Origin: Galaxea fascicularis
Taxonomy: Eukaryota; Cnidaria; Anthozoa; Scleractinia; Euphylliidae
DNA: 64,000 bases
Assembly: GCA_948470475.1 (NCBI GenBank)
Contig: OX419343.1
Coordinates: 9,849,268-9,913,267, forward strand
Direction: 5' to 3'
Positions 9,039-20,739 of the stretch are shown one piece after another (positions within the stretch are counted from its first letter, which is position 1; every line of letters begins with the position of its first letter). The translations under genes were made by a program, and so were the position numbers. The notes under the pieces are model-generated. The model was not told where the DNA came from. It saw only the letters and a list, made by a program, of their open reading frames with translations, and ran no database searches.

Positions 9039-12000
9039 ATGGAAAAGTATGAAAAGCTTAAGAGTATAGGCCGTGGAGCCTACGGAACGGTGTATCTTTG
9101 TCGAAGAATTTCTGACGGTTGTCTGTTCATTATCAAGCAAATTCCGGTGGAAGAGATGAGTAAGGAAGAAAGACAAGCGGCAATGAACGAAGTGGAAGTG
9201 TTAAAAGTGCTAAAACACCCAAATATTATTGCTTATTTTGAAAGCTTCTTCGAGGAAAAGGCCTTGATGATCGTAATGGAGTACGCGCAAGGAGGCACGA
9301 TGTACAACTTTATCGAAGAACGCAAGGGAAAGCTTTTGGACGAAGAGGAGATTATACGACTCTTTGTGCAGGTCGTGTTAGCGATCCATCACGTTCACCA
9401 ACGGAATATTCTTCACCGAGATCTAAAAACGCAGAACATTCTCTTGAACAAGACGAGGAAAGTTGTGAAGATCGGCGATTTTGGTATATCAAAGATATTG
9501 AGCAGCAAAAGCAAGGCGAACTCTGTAATAGGCACACCGTGTTATATTTCACCTGAGCTATGCGAGGGCAAGTCGTACAATCAGAAAAGCGATATTTGGG
9601 CGCTTGGTTGTGTACTGTATGAACTAGCAACATTGAAAAAGGCGTTTGAGGCCTCCAATCTGCCCGCTTTAGTGCTAAAAATTATAAAAGGGAATTTTCA
9701 TCCTATTTCTGAAAGGTACAGTGTGGACTTCAAAAATCTTGTTTTGAGTATGCTTCAGATTGATCCAGCTAAGAGACCAAGTCTTCCACAGATCATGGCA
9801 CAGCCCCTTTTGGTGAATGCTCTGTTTAATCTTCGCACTGATGTAGGGCGAGTTCCATGTAACAGGACTCCAAGGCCTGTCGCAGGGATAGCTGGTAATT
9901 AATACAGTGTACTACACCCAATGCAGAGATGCAGATATTTCAAATCTGGAGATTTTTTCTTCTCTGCCAGCTTCCTTACCCAACCCACCTGATCTGATCA
10001 ATCCCCCCTGAAAAATCCTTTAATGACATCACCCACCACCCTACAATAGTCCTTTCTCTATCTGTCAGGGAGTTTAATTGGTTGTTTGCTCATCCAATCA
10101 GACTGTCGCTTATTTACATAGTAGTCACCAAGAGGATCAAAAGTCAGTGCATTTATTTGTTTGCAGCTTCAGCCTGCTACTTTGCAAATTACAACAATTA
10201 CACGAAAGAAGCATGAAAATAAAGCCAAGAACCATTACAATATGTAAGCACAAAAAGCTGGATGATTTGGAGTTTTGGAAAGGATCTAGTTTTAAAACTT
10301 AATGTGGGGAATCTCTCATACCAGGAGATTCGATCTACTGGGAGATTCAATCTGTATCTGCGAGACTCCTGGTTCAGTTCATTTACATGACTGTATTTCA
10401 CACTATTTACAAAGCAATTACATGGGAGAAAAGTAGAGAAGTTACACTTAGAGACTACAAGAATACCATGGACTAGGGTCGGGATTACTGGATGTGTGTG
10501 GTGACCAAAGTAGGGAATGCTTTTGAGTTGGCCACCACTTACACTCCAATCCAGGACAGTTGTCACATATCAATATGCCACTGATATATATTTACATAAG
10601 GTTAAGTACTGGTGTGTTATTAGGAACCTTCAGATTTGAGTACGAGTACAAGATTGAATATGAGTGCATCCTTTCAAAACTTGTTTGCATGCTTTGCATG
10701 CTCTAGTGACATCAATCTTGTTTCTACAATCTCCTGCTCTGCTGGTAAGCAACAAGGAAGAGCAAGGGTTCAGGGGAGGTGAATAGTTTGAAATAATATT
10801 GGAAACTCAAACTCATACTCAGATCTGAAGGTCCCTTGTATTTGCACAGTGCAAAGTACCCTAAATCCCCTATTACAGCCTGTAAGTTTCCCCCCCCCCC
10901 CCCCTCCCCTTCAAAGAAGTTCTGCTACCTGTATCTACACCGTAATACCATCCCTTTTTAGAAAGAGAATAATGTTTATTTGAAGAGCTGCTGCACTCTT
11001 TAACAAATTGTTCTGGATCCCTATTTGTGTGTCCTCCAACTTTAACTCCAACTTGGTGAGAGCAGTAAATATTCTTATGAATCCCTTCACAGCCACCTCC
11101 AGCTAGGACTGTTAACATATTTACATGTATTGTAATATGGTGATGAACTGGTGAGGTGTCTGGTTAAAAAAAACTCACCATTTCACTTGCCATATCCGCA
11201 AAACATTAAATCATTAATTTTGGTTGTCATAACCTTACTACTCAACATTTATGTGTTGTCCATGTACAGTGTATTTACTCTCAGTAACTGTTATTTCCAG
11301 CTGCCATACCACCAACACGTGGGCGATCATCAAGTGGCAGCCGTCCAACAGGCTCTCAGATCTACCGCACAAGTTCGTCAAACTCAGCATCTGTGATCCT
11401 GGAAGGACTTCCAGATTTGGGATCATTTTCTACTAAACCACCTGAGCCTCAGTACATAGTGTACCATTGGGGTGGAGGAATAGTGACACCCACTAAACTG
11501 TTGCTTCCACAGCATGACTCTGATGTGGTCCAAGTCGCTGCTGGCAGAGCAATGAAAACTGGGGTAACAGGTGGTGGCCGCATGATCATCTGGGATTCCA
11601 ATAAGAAAGCAGCAGATGTTTCTCCAGATCTGTTTCCAGATAAGGAGAAGTTGTTGGAGGCTCTCTGGGTGCCTCGATTTCTTGAAGGGCAGTCTGGAGT
11701 GACAATCGTGCAGGTCTCCTGTGGGGATTTGTTTGTTGCATGCTTAACAGGTATTAAAATGCCATTTTTTCAGGGCCTCTGATGATATTGCATCATGACA
11801 TAATATTTTTTGTAACTAAGTTGGTCCACCTACTGACATTACAGAAATCACGTGACTCTGATGATGACTTCTGTTCAGGTTGTCAAAACATCAGTCAATG
11901 TCACCTTAAACAGTCCTCAGAACTACACTCACCTGGGTGATCATACTTCACTTAGTTAGGTGGTTTACGGGCACCACTTGAATGGTGCCTTGACAACTTC

Positions 12001-14600
12001 CCTTACCTTACATACATAAATGACCTTTTAACAACATCAACAACAGGCAAACAACAGACTAACTGACTAGTTCCACTAACAAAACACATACAGATGTGCT
12101 GTCACCCTTCAGTAGATCATTGAACATCATGCGTGATTATTGCTATTTTATTTCTTTTTAATGATTGTGTTACTTAGTTTCCATGCAGACAGCCACATTT
12201 TTCCTTTGAGATAGGAATCACCACATCTTAGCCTATGATTGAAAGTTGAAAGTTATTGTTAGATTAGTCTTGCTATACTATCTTCATTGTTGTAATTTTG
12301 TGTCAGTTTGTATCAGTCTTTTATCGTGTGCAAACCCAGAAGTTCTTTCTGTTTTTACCTTAAAAATCGAATAAATTTGTTAAGTACATCGACGGTTTAT
12401 TTATGTGGTAACACTGCCCTGTGGGAGCCACGACGTATCAGCCATTTCTCATGTGCATACATGTACTGTGCTTAGCAGTACACTTAAAACAATTTAATGA
12501 CTTTGTAAGTCATTCATAATAGAGGAAGTCCTTTATATTCACTACAGAATGTTGTACCTCCGAAGGGTATGGTTTTCAAACTGTTTTGGTCTGAAAACGG
12601 GTATAGATTTTGACCATTTTGGTCTGAAATTGGGCGTGGTTTTCAAGGGAATCATCAGAGCATATAACTGTATTTCTCTTTTTAACTCTACTTTAAGAAA
12701 ATTACTGGTAACCAAGATATATCATTCAAGCTCAATTTTACCAGCCAGGCCAGGTTTGAAAATGGGTGTGAAAAATGGCATGTTTTGGTCTGTAATAGGG
12801 TCAGGATTTGGAGAACTGGGTGGTACACCCCTACCCTGAATTCCAGAGAGTACCCCCTCCCCCCTGGGACATTCAGCCATCGAATGTGCATGCAGTAACA
12901 TGAATTTTTTCTTGTTTGTGGTAGATAGGGGAATTCTGATGACCTTTGGAAGTGGAATGCATGGCTCATTGGGACATGGGAATTACAATGATGTTGTTCA
13001 AGCAAAAATAGTGGAAGCTTTGATCGGAAATGAAGTAGAACAGGTAAGGAAAGAGAAGTCCAGATAAGTGGTAATTACAAGTATTTGCCAATTTTGAGTA
13101 TTCTGTATGCAGGGTCAGGCGTGCATCTCTCAAAACCCCCAAACTTTTTGGGCCTATTTCAGGTGCCATATAACTAAAGACATATTTTGTAACATATTTG
13201 CCCTTTTGTATCTTGAAATCATAGTAAAAGACCAGCTTTTTATAACTGGCAGATTTGCAGTTTTAGAAATGGAGCTTTCAGAACGTTCGAGAAACAGAGC
13301 CCAGAATTCCATCTTTGTGTTGTTGGATTTAATGTAACTGTCTCATTTTTTTCTGCGGATAGGGCTGGGAGGAGTAAATGGTAAATTTTAGATGTTTTTG
13401 TGATGGAAGGACGCTTTAATCTTTTACTGTAAATACAAAATCAAGACTTACAGGTCTGTGCATGTAAATGGCAGTCAAATGCATATACAATAAGTTCAAG
13501 CTTAAATTTCAAAATGAGTGGGTAGAAATAATATTTGTGTTTTTTAATATTGGTACTTGGCCATTGGCGTCACTGGTGCTAACTTTTTGGTAAAGACACA
13601 ACCTTTGGATGGGTGCAGGGAGTTGAGTGCAATTATTATTGGCACAACCGTTATACTCAAATTACTTTTTCCTCCTGATAAGAGTTTACTGAATTTTACT
13701 GAGTTCTAAGAGCACCTTGTACAAAAACTAAAGTATTGTTATTTGATTCAACCACTAATTTTGAAACCCATGTTAGAAGAAAATCTTTTACATGGTCCCT
13801 TAATCCCACATCTCCTAAGCTCAAAGCTAATGTTTTGCTGTGTACCATAACGTAGAATATACTGAACCGAGAGTGAAAGAGCAAGTAGTTATCCATTGTA
13901 CCTCTTTCAGGTATCTTGTGGCTCTGCTCATGTCCTGGTTGTAACAGCTGACCGCGAACTTTTTTCCTGGGGACGAGGGGACAATGGCCGCTTGGGGCTT
14001 GGTAACCAGCAGTCTTATGCACTTCCACAGGCTGTCAGTATAGTACCTGGCTTCACTGCAAAGGCTGTTAAGTGTGGCGTGGACTGTTCCTTTGTATTGT
14101 CTCTTAATGACAGACTGTTAGCTTGCGGAAGCAACAGATGCAACAAGCTGGCGTTAGATGGCAACGAACAAACTGTCGAGGAATCGCAAACTTTGATGCC
14201 AGTCACTGCACAGGTGTTGACAGCCGAACCTCTGAAATCTGTCACCATGGGAACGTCACACACTGCAGTACTTACTGCCAGCGGAAAATGCCTGACGTTT
14301 GGCTCCAACTCTTTTGGACAGCTTGGTTATGAACGGGAAGGGACGTCCCGTGAACCTCAGGTTGTAAAGGGTTTGGAGGACAAGAAGTTGACTTCTGTTT
14401 CTTGTGGTGATACCTTTACGGTTGCAGTTAATAATGATAGAGAGGTGTTTTCATGGGGTAAAGGGGCACGCGGCCGACTTGGCCATCCCTCAGACGAGGA
14501 TTGTTCAAAACCCAAAAGTGTACCTCTACCGCTCAAACTAAAGGTGCTATCCTTGTCTTGTAGCCATAGTGTAACAATGGTGTGTGGAAAGGTGCTCTGA
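9039..14600 (+). CDS. NEK8: NEK8, NIMA-related kinase with RCC1 repeats
   Basis: Four exons: 9039-9894, 11301-11750, 12925-13043 and 13911-14600, with intron phases 1, 1, 0, giving 704 residues (human NEK8 is about 692). Residues 4-258 form a Ser/Thr kinase: glycine loop GRGAYG (11-16), lysine K33, HRD catalytic loop 126-128 (LHRDLKTQN), DFG 147-149 and the activation segment IGTPCYISPE. A Ser/Arg/Pro linker (about 286-336) leads to RCC1-type repeats (about 337-700) with YHWGGGIVTPTKL, RFLEGQSGVTI and SWGKGARGRLG, close to vertebrate NEK8. The family protein (nephrocystin-9) acts at the ciliary inversin compartment with INVS, NPHP3 and ANKS6, in left-right patterning and kidney cyst suppression. 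All key catalytic residues are present, so it should be active. NEK9 is the alternative, but length and domain order favour NEK8. Confidence 0.93.
11830..11965 (+). repeat. Penelope-like retroelement fragment with hammerhead-like core
   Basis: In NEK8 intron 2, CTGATGATGACTTC (11858-11871) is followed by GGTTGTC, AAAAC and ATCAGTC, then AACAGTCCTCAGAACTAC and CTCACCTGGGTGATCATAC. This layout resembles the terminal region of Penelope-like elements, which are known to carry hammerhead ribozyme motifs (CUGAUGA...GAAA). Here the second core reads AAAA, so the ribozyme is probably dead. Confidence 0.5.
12549..12865. repeat. Decayed copy of the G-run/GTGCCGCC repeat family
   Basis: GGGTATGGTTTTCAAACTG with GTTTTGGTCTGAAAACGGG recurs at about 25030-25075, and the right end AGAGTACCCCCTCCCCCC resembles the C-run end at 19765. 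It lies in NEK8 intron 2. No intact ends. Confidence 0.5.
13106..13320. repeat. Diverged MITE, copy A of the GGGCCCGTTTCTCG family
   Basis: The block ATCATAGTAAAAGACCAGCTTTTT and flanking TTTTTGGGCCTATTTCAGGTGC match the elements at 20054-20262 and 23245-23465. It lies in NEK8 intron 3; terminal repeats are eroded. Confidence 0.6.
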
Positions 14601-14869
14601 AAAAAGCAACAGCTCATTCTATTCTTATTGGCTAGTTTAGTGCATCTTCATTTCTTACATTCAATTTTTTGACTAATTCACACTAACTTAACAACTTGAA
14701 AATTTTAATGCGGTTCGCGTTGGTCTGGAGAAGTGCCTTCAAAGTTTATAGCGCAAATGCATTGCTGTCCTAAGCTTTTATGTTTTGAAGTTTAAGGATT
14801 GAGTAGGTGCGAGTTCTTTACCTAAAAGCGACAGGTGAAATTGTGGAAGTCTTTCTGTCATCTTCTACT
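14601..14869. other. NEK8 3' flank
   Basis: Presumed 3' UTR and intergenic sequence. I see no AATAAA signal and no other feature. Confidence 0.4.
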
Positions 14870-15235
14870 TCCATATATGGTTAATTTGGTTTTCTCCGAG
14901 TTTATTGACAAACTGTAATCAAAGCATCAGTCGCGAAATCTTAAAAGGTCTTCATTCATAGCAGAAACGCCGTTATCGCAGTCATGTACACCAAACAACA
15001 TGTACAATTTAGTATCATCTACGTATCAATCCGATGAACAGTTTTTGGGGACAGTTGGTAGATCAATGGTAAAAAGCAATGGCCCCAAAATGCTTCCTTG
15101 CGGGATTCCGTTGGTCAATCGTAACGTATCCTAGAGTGTGTAGAGTTTATGCGTACAGTCTGGCTTCTTTCGGACAAATAGCTAGTGAACCATCTAAGGG
15201 CTGATGTTGAAGTACCAACATCTTGTATAACAACT
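14870..15235 (-). pseudogene. Non-LTR retrotransposon RT fragment (minus)
   Basis: Reading leftward, frames give LRWFTSYLSERSQTVRIN, then GIPQGSILGP (about 15110-15080), YVDDTKLYMLFG (15025 leftward) and YSLSINSEKTKL. These are RT palm motifs of the jockey/CR1 type with YVDD in place of YADD. Stops and frame changes interrupt it. The endonuclease and the rest of the element are missing. Confidence 0.75.
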
Positions 15236-15239
15236 GTAT

Positions 15240-15960
15240 ACTGTAAAATCGTAAATGGTTTGAACTGTGTCGCAGAAACTATCGACGCATTAACAAATAG
15301 ACTCAATAATGCCCTAGCAGAGTTGAAGAAATGGTGCGACATTAAACTATCGGCACCACACCCAGACAAGTGCAAGGCAATGATCATGTAACGGCAACCT
15401 TTCATTGGACCCATCCAGCATTTGCATCTCGGAAATGACACTTTAAATAATGACCAAATCAATGCGCGCGCTCTGATTGGTCAATCAGCCATGGTTTATT
15501 GTGCCAGTTAACTCATAGAAATTTCGCGCGTTTTCTGAATTATTATATAAAGGCAATAGACCATAATTTTCTGTGGTTTAGAGGCATGATAAACCACTTG
15601 AGATGTTAGAAGAACACTCGAAATTCTTCTCGTGTTCTTCCAACATCTCGCGGGGTTTATCAGGCTTTACACCATAGAAATTTGTGGTCTATTGCTTAAA
15701 TAAACTGGACAACCTCAGGACGACTTCTCGGAGTGCATGTTGACAATAAGATTACTGACCTGGTCAGATCACGCTCTAAATGTCGCGAAGTCTTTTGCGT
15801 CCAAATTGAGTCAACTCTGACACATGCAGCTCCTTCCCCGAAAGCAACTGGAAGACTCCTATACAAAAGTTATATTGCCATCGGTCACGTATGGTCTACA
15901 CCTTTTTTTAAATCAGAACGTCTAATTTTGGAGCTTAGGCTCGGCGTTCTTATCTTTTTC
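15240..15960 (+). pseudogene. Non-LTR retrotransposon RT fragment (plus), split by a MITE
   Basis: The left part encodes NRLNNALAELKKWCDIKLS and HPDKCKAMIM, an RT thumb-like region. The right part, after a 245-bp insertion, gives LLGVHVDNKI and, in a shifted frame, KVILPSVTYGL, the usual downstream RT segment. It is head-to-head with the minus-strand fragment to its left. Frameshifts make it non-functional. Confidence 0.65.
15451..15695. mobile_element. 245-bp MITE with 8-bp target duplication
   Basis: The direct repeat TTAAATAA flanks it (15443-15450, 15696-15703), and removing one copy rejoins the RT fragment. The interior is a foldback: AATAGACCATAATTTTCTGTGG is inverted as CCATAGAAATTTGTGGTCTATT, around a second hairpin GAGATGTTAGAAGAACAC / GTGTTCTTCCAACATCTC. 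An 8-bp duplication suggests hAT. Confidence 0.75.
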
Positions 15961-16306
15961 TCGATTTGAGCCTGAAAACGTTCTTAAGGTGTTTAGTTAC
16001 ATGGTATACACACGATGTTGCGCCGACCAGCTGCTGGTAATTTTAGCTTTACAGAAAACATTGAACACAGAGTAAAAGAAAAAAATTGAGCAGGGATTAA
16101 AAGGTTAAATTGATCACCAATATTAGACGTTTTTAACTGGCATCACCGCCCCAAAAATCGAAAACTGTAAAGGTCAGTAATCTGAAATTTTGATTCTAGA
16201 AAAACAAATTAATAAAAGAAAACGAAACAAAAAATTCGATTTTTGTTTGCGGAGGAGGCAACTGCCCCCCTTGCCCCTATGTTAGCTATGGCCCTGTATA
16301 AATCTA

Positions 16307-17174
16307 GGGTGCTTTCCATTATTCAAAACTGACCGGTCAGAGAATTCGGGACCAACCGCTGAAAAATGGAACGACATATTCCGAGAGACGAAACCTGTTG
16401 CCCATTCTCCCGCGCGGTCCTTTACAAAACAAAGATGGAGGACTTGAGTGTTGTGCTCATTGGTGAAGGTTCTGAAGAATTGGAAATCCTAAATGAGCTT
16501 GTTGAAGAGTCCGATGACTTGTTAGTGTTAGGTGCTGCATCTAGCTTTATGCGTAGAGATCTGAATCGTGTACTCGGCTATTTTGAGGCCACAGTACCGC
16601 TGTATAGTCTCCGAATTTCAAAGCCATTTTAGACTAACTCGAGCCACATTTGAAGAGCTCTGTCGGGAAGTAGTTAACGCAGGACGAATTCCGCTTAGTA
16701 ATAGAGGTAGAAAGCGTATACCTCCTGACCTTCCCAAAGGATCAACCCCGACTTTTGAACCACTGAAAAACAAAAACGCGGGAAAATGCACGAATAACAC
16801 GAAACAACAAATTTTTCAACATGTTTTTGTATCAACGCTATGCAGACACATACCAGTCATCGCCGAACAAGAATGCATTAATAACTCCGATAAATCTGTC
16901 GTTGTTTATCCACAAATTGAGCATTGATAACAAGAAGAAGATTGCATCCTCGCCACGTCGGCCATGATGGTCGAGCGACTGACAGAAGAGTGGCACTGGG
17001 AACAAGAAACTGGGCAAATGGAACGGTACATTTCGGTCGGGATATTCCGACCGGAATATCAGGACCACCTCCAGAGGTGATCCCGAATATTCCGGTCAGA
17101 AGAAACCGAAATGGACCTTTCCATTTGATTTCCGACCGAAATTTCCGGAATCTTTGGCATAATGGAAAGCACCC
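16307..17174 (+). mobile_element. PIF/Harbinger-type element, internally deleted
   Basis: GGGTGCTTTCCATTAT at the left is matched by ATAATGGAAAGCACCC at the right (16-bp perfect inverted repeat), flanked by the 3-bp duplication CTA (16304-16306, 17175-17177), the size expected for PIF/Harbinger. At 868 bp it is far too short for a full element; the catalytic DDE region is missing. Confidence 0.85.
16432..16770 (+). pseudogene. Harbinger transposase N-terminal remnant, frameshifted
   Basis: An acidic start (MEDLSVVLIGEGSEELEIL) continues to FEATVPLYSL. The frame must then shift by one base near 16600 to read SHFRLTRATFEELCREV and GRIPLSNRGRKRIPP. The FR(L/M)(T/S)R..FEELC pattern is typical of the region just before the DDE nuclease in Harbinger transposases. 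No nuclease follows. Confidence 0.7.
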
Positions 17175-17748
17175 CTAGTCTACTTCGTGGGAGAAAGGAG
17201 CACGAATGGAGGAACGTCACAGTACGAGTGTTACTTTTCGTCGGATAAATTTGAAAACGCTTTCTTGTGAAAGAAAGGTTAGACTACGGCGAATTTTGCA
17301 ACAAACGCATTTTCTACAAATATAACAAAAAGAAAAGCCAAAACCTTATTCAGTGCATTACACAAAGCAAAAATTTAGTCGTCAATTAACGGGTGTCCCA
17401 AAGAAAACAAAAAAACTCACCAGCGATTATGTTCAAGCGTGATTCAATTTTCGCAAATCATGAATTTTAATAAATCTCTGCTTTTTCTGCCGTGAATAAT
17501 TTATCATTCGAGTGAATCTTTTGATCGACGGCCGCCTTCCGTTCGACCAACACATCGGATTTAAGCGACGGACCAAAAACAAATCCTGCCTTAAAACGCA
17601 TTATATATCTGGTTGTTTAGCCAATCTTTTGGATAACTGAGGCATTTGGCAACAGATTCTACACAGTAAAAGTTACAATTAATACAACTGAGTCGACGAC
17701 CCGTAGAAGCGTTTCAAGTGATCTGCCTTCACGAGAAATCCTACGGAA

Positions 17749-17958
17749 ATGGAGAACGTGCTTTTTGATTATGATCACCCAACACTGCGAGTTGTCTTCG
17801 TGTCGACAGTCATTATAATTGGACTTTTGATCCTAAATGACTTGATTCCATGGGGACCTTTGGGAGTTCGTACAAGACGAAGAGAAGGAAACGAGGTGTT
17901 AATAATTCTGGCAATTTTAGCTCTAGCAGTTGAATGGGCTGTGTATATGTTTTTGTGA
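17749..17958 (+). CDS. Small hydrophobic protein with two predicted membrane segments
   Basis: A 69-codon frame begins MENVLFDYDHPTLR, then a hydrophobic stretch (about 15-33, VVFVSTVIIIGLLILNDLI), a basic loop (VRTRRREGNE, 40-49) and a second hydrophobic stretch (50-69, VLIILAILALAVEWAVYMFL) ending at the stop. The hairpin layout with a positively charged loop is coherent, unlike a random frame. A TATATAT is about 150 bp upstream (near 17603) and AATAAA signals lie near 18522. No family is recognised. It could be a genuine lineage-specific micro-protein or chance. Confidence 0.4.
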   Translation: MENVLFDYDHPTLRVVFVSTVIIIGLLILNDLIPWGPLGVRTRRREGNEVLIILAILALAVEWAVYMFL

Positions 17959-18858
17959 CTTTATTTAGTTCAGTGGAACATTGCGCGCCCTATATCTTTC
18001 AGTTGTGTTGGATAAAGGTTACCTTGAAGCTTCAGGTCAAGTAAGACTTTATATTTCTACTCTATTTACATTTTGAAAACGTCTTCTTCAGATTATATAA
18101 CTCGGCTGTGTTGTTGAAACTGGACGTGCAATGTAAAATGAGGTCCACCGGACAATCTTCCTTTCTTCACGACAAGTTCACTACTACAGTTTCACCGAAA
18201 ACAAGCGAACCAAGATGAAATTTCACTTGATATCAGTTCCACTAACCGGTTTTTTGTCAGTTTACATGGTGGAGTTGCAGTAAGTCATGAAAACATTTCC
18301 ACGATCAAATGCGTGGTTTTGACATTTCTTAACGCGGTTTCTTTCGGTGAGGAAAGGGTCGCCTCTTTAACCCGTGAGGTAGCAGCATACATGATCACAG
18401 GGAACTCGATCTGTTTCGCAGAGTCCGCAAATGGCAGGTAAAAATGATTTTTACAGGAACAGTAATGGCTACCGGTAACATTGCTTTTGAGTGCTGTCAT
18501 GTATTTTTAATTTGAATTGCAAATAAATAAACGTAACTACAAAAATATGAATGCAATGTGTTCGTTCTGCCATACACGCCTCTTTTTTGTGAGAACCAGC
18601 TTTACAAGAACAGACTGAGATTTGCCCAAAAATTAACAACTAAGGACAAGCCCAGACTGTAGTTTTAATAAGACAAATTCTAGTTTTTTTTATGGAATCT
18701 ATATACACAGATAAAGTTATAAAATTCATGGTTACTCTCTAACCAAAATCCCATTTATTTTACTAAAAAAGCGCAAAACCCTCGGTAATTTCAACTTTAT
18801 TGTTCGTGTATATTAAATACTTGTAACACAATGTACCTCATTCTGGCGACAAAGTAAC

Positions 18859-19782
18859 CCGGGGGGGGGGGTACTCCCTTATAAGAGGCTAACGGGGATG
18901 TGCCGCTGGATGGGGTCGCATTTTCACGACTGGAGTGACTATAATGGGGTTACATTTTTTGTAGAGTTACTAGAATGGGGTCGCGCATTTTCGGGATTTC
19001 TGGGATAAGAAATTTCTGGCAAGCAGGGATTTAAAAGTAGGAAGATTCGCGGTTAAAAAATGGTTCGTGCTGTTGTTTTAATATTTAACAGTTGGTTCGC
19101 ATTGACTTCCGTTCGTGAATCACAACTTAAACATTAACGACTTGCACAATAATGCAGAACCCCTGGGTCCAGAACAAAGTCCAACAAATCATCCATACTA
19201 GAGTATTTATTTTCCGACTATTCTGCGTTGTTATCGTCCATCGAAGTTAACACAACTTGGATCTTCTTTTGGATTAGAAAGCGTTTGTTCTCTTTCGCCC
19301 GGGACTTAATAGCTTTCAACGTGACAGTTGTACAGGTACCGATAAAACGGTCTTGCCAATATTTTTATGGGGAGTATGAATCTTCTGGTCTGTAGGTTCT
19401 AAATAATGTTTTTATCCATGTAAGAAACCATTATGACGTTCCCGTTAAAGAAGAATGTTTGCATTTCAACTATTTATGACGGTACGTTTGTAAATACTAA
19501 CGGTTAGCAAATATAGCAGAATGTTTGTACTCTAGGTGAAAAGTAAAGTGTTCTACATTCAATTTAACAAACGTGCCAATTCATTTTAGGAGGACCTACT
19601 TAAGGTAGAGGCATAAACAGAAAGTGACTAAGCTGGGATCGCGAAAATTACATTTTCCCAAAAGTGACTAAGATGGGGTCTATAATTGGCCACAGAATAG
19701 ACTATATTGGGGTAGGGGTTCTGAGAGGCCAGCGGCACATAACCAGCAAAAATTGACCCAAGTACCCCCCCCCCCCCCGGGT
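18859..19782. mobile_element. G-run-ended non-autonomous transposon with 8-bp duplication
   Basis: Ends CCGGGGGGGGGGGTACT and AGTACCCCC...CCGGGT are inverted, flanked by AAAGTAAC at 18851-18858 and 19783-19790. Just inside, GGATGTGCCGCTGG and CCAGCGGCACATA are a second inverted pair. AATGGGGT units are scattered near both ends. No transposase. The 8-bp duplication suggests hAT. Confidence 0.8.
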
Positions 19783-20053
19783 AAAGTAACTACCGTTAGT
19801 GTATAAAAAATGAGAGCAATTTGAGGCTTAAGTCTCCAAAACATAAGAATAACTGAAAGGGATATACTTGTACAACACTATACTTGTTAAGTGTTTCGGC
19901 TTGATTCACAGCCGCTGATAACCCTAGGGCCAGATTCACGAAGCCCTCCTCAGGTAAGATGCTCCTAACTATTGTTTTCTAGCATATCAAAACAATGGGC
20001 TATTGTAAGAGCACAATACTCAGGAGACATCTTAACTTAGGATCTTGTCCCCT

Positions 20054-20262
20054 GGGGCCCGTTTCTCGAAACTCCCGAAACTTTTCGGGTCTATTTCGGG
20101 TGCTATAATTTCCAACCTATCTCGAGAACGAAGATATTTTCAGGGATGAAACTTTACAGCAAATCTGCCCTTTTGTTACTTGAAATCATAGTAAAAGATC
20201 GCAGTTTTTGAAATACCTTTTCGGACCCGAAAAGTTTGCGGGACTTCCGAGAAACGGGCCCC
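20054..20262. mobile_element. MITE, copy B of the GGGCCCGTTTCTCG family
   Basis: GGGGCCCGTTTCTCG and CGAGAAACGGGCCCC are perfect 15-bp inverted ends. Inside, CGAAACTTTTCGGG and CCCGAAAAGTTTGCGGG extend the palindrome. This is the best preserved of three copies here. Confidence 0.8.
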
Positions 20263-20739
20263 TGCGACCCGAGTGAGCGGCGAAAATCGAGTTTGAGGAA
20301 ATTACAGCTGAGTGAAAAGAATGGTTCGCGTCAACCTAGACGAAAATGAATCGCTAATAATTTTAGTACTTTGATTGATGTGGTACGAAATTCGGAGATC
20401 CATAGACGTTCTAAACCTCGTAAAATTTGTGGTCGTTTTAAATTTTGCTTGAGAATCCATCAGATGATCATAAACAAAACCTCGACTTCTTCCTAAAGAA
20501 ATTTCTACTGCATGATTTCCTGCGCATGAGCAGGGGTTTCGTTTGAGTCCGATAGTAAAGTCTGGTAGTTCACAGGAAGTCCTGCAATTTTCTGAAGTCT
20601 GACGTCCGCTTGTAAACTGCTCCGGAACTGTACTCCGGAACTTGTAAACTGCTTACCGAACACCCTGCATGAGTATCAATATTCCTTCAACAGCACGAGT
20701 CTCGAACTTATGCAATAAGCCATACAGGCCGAGAAAGGA

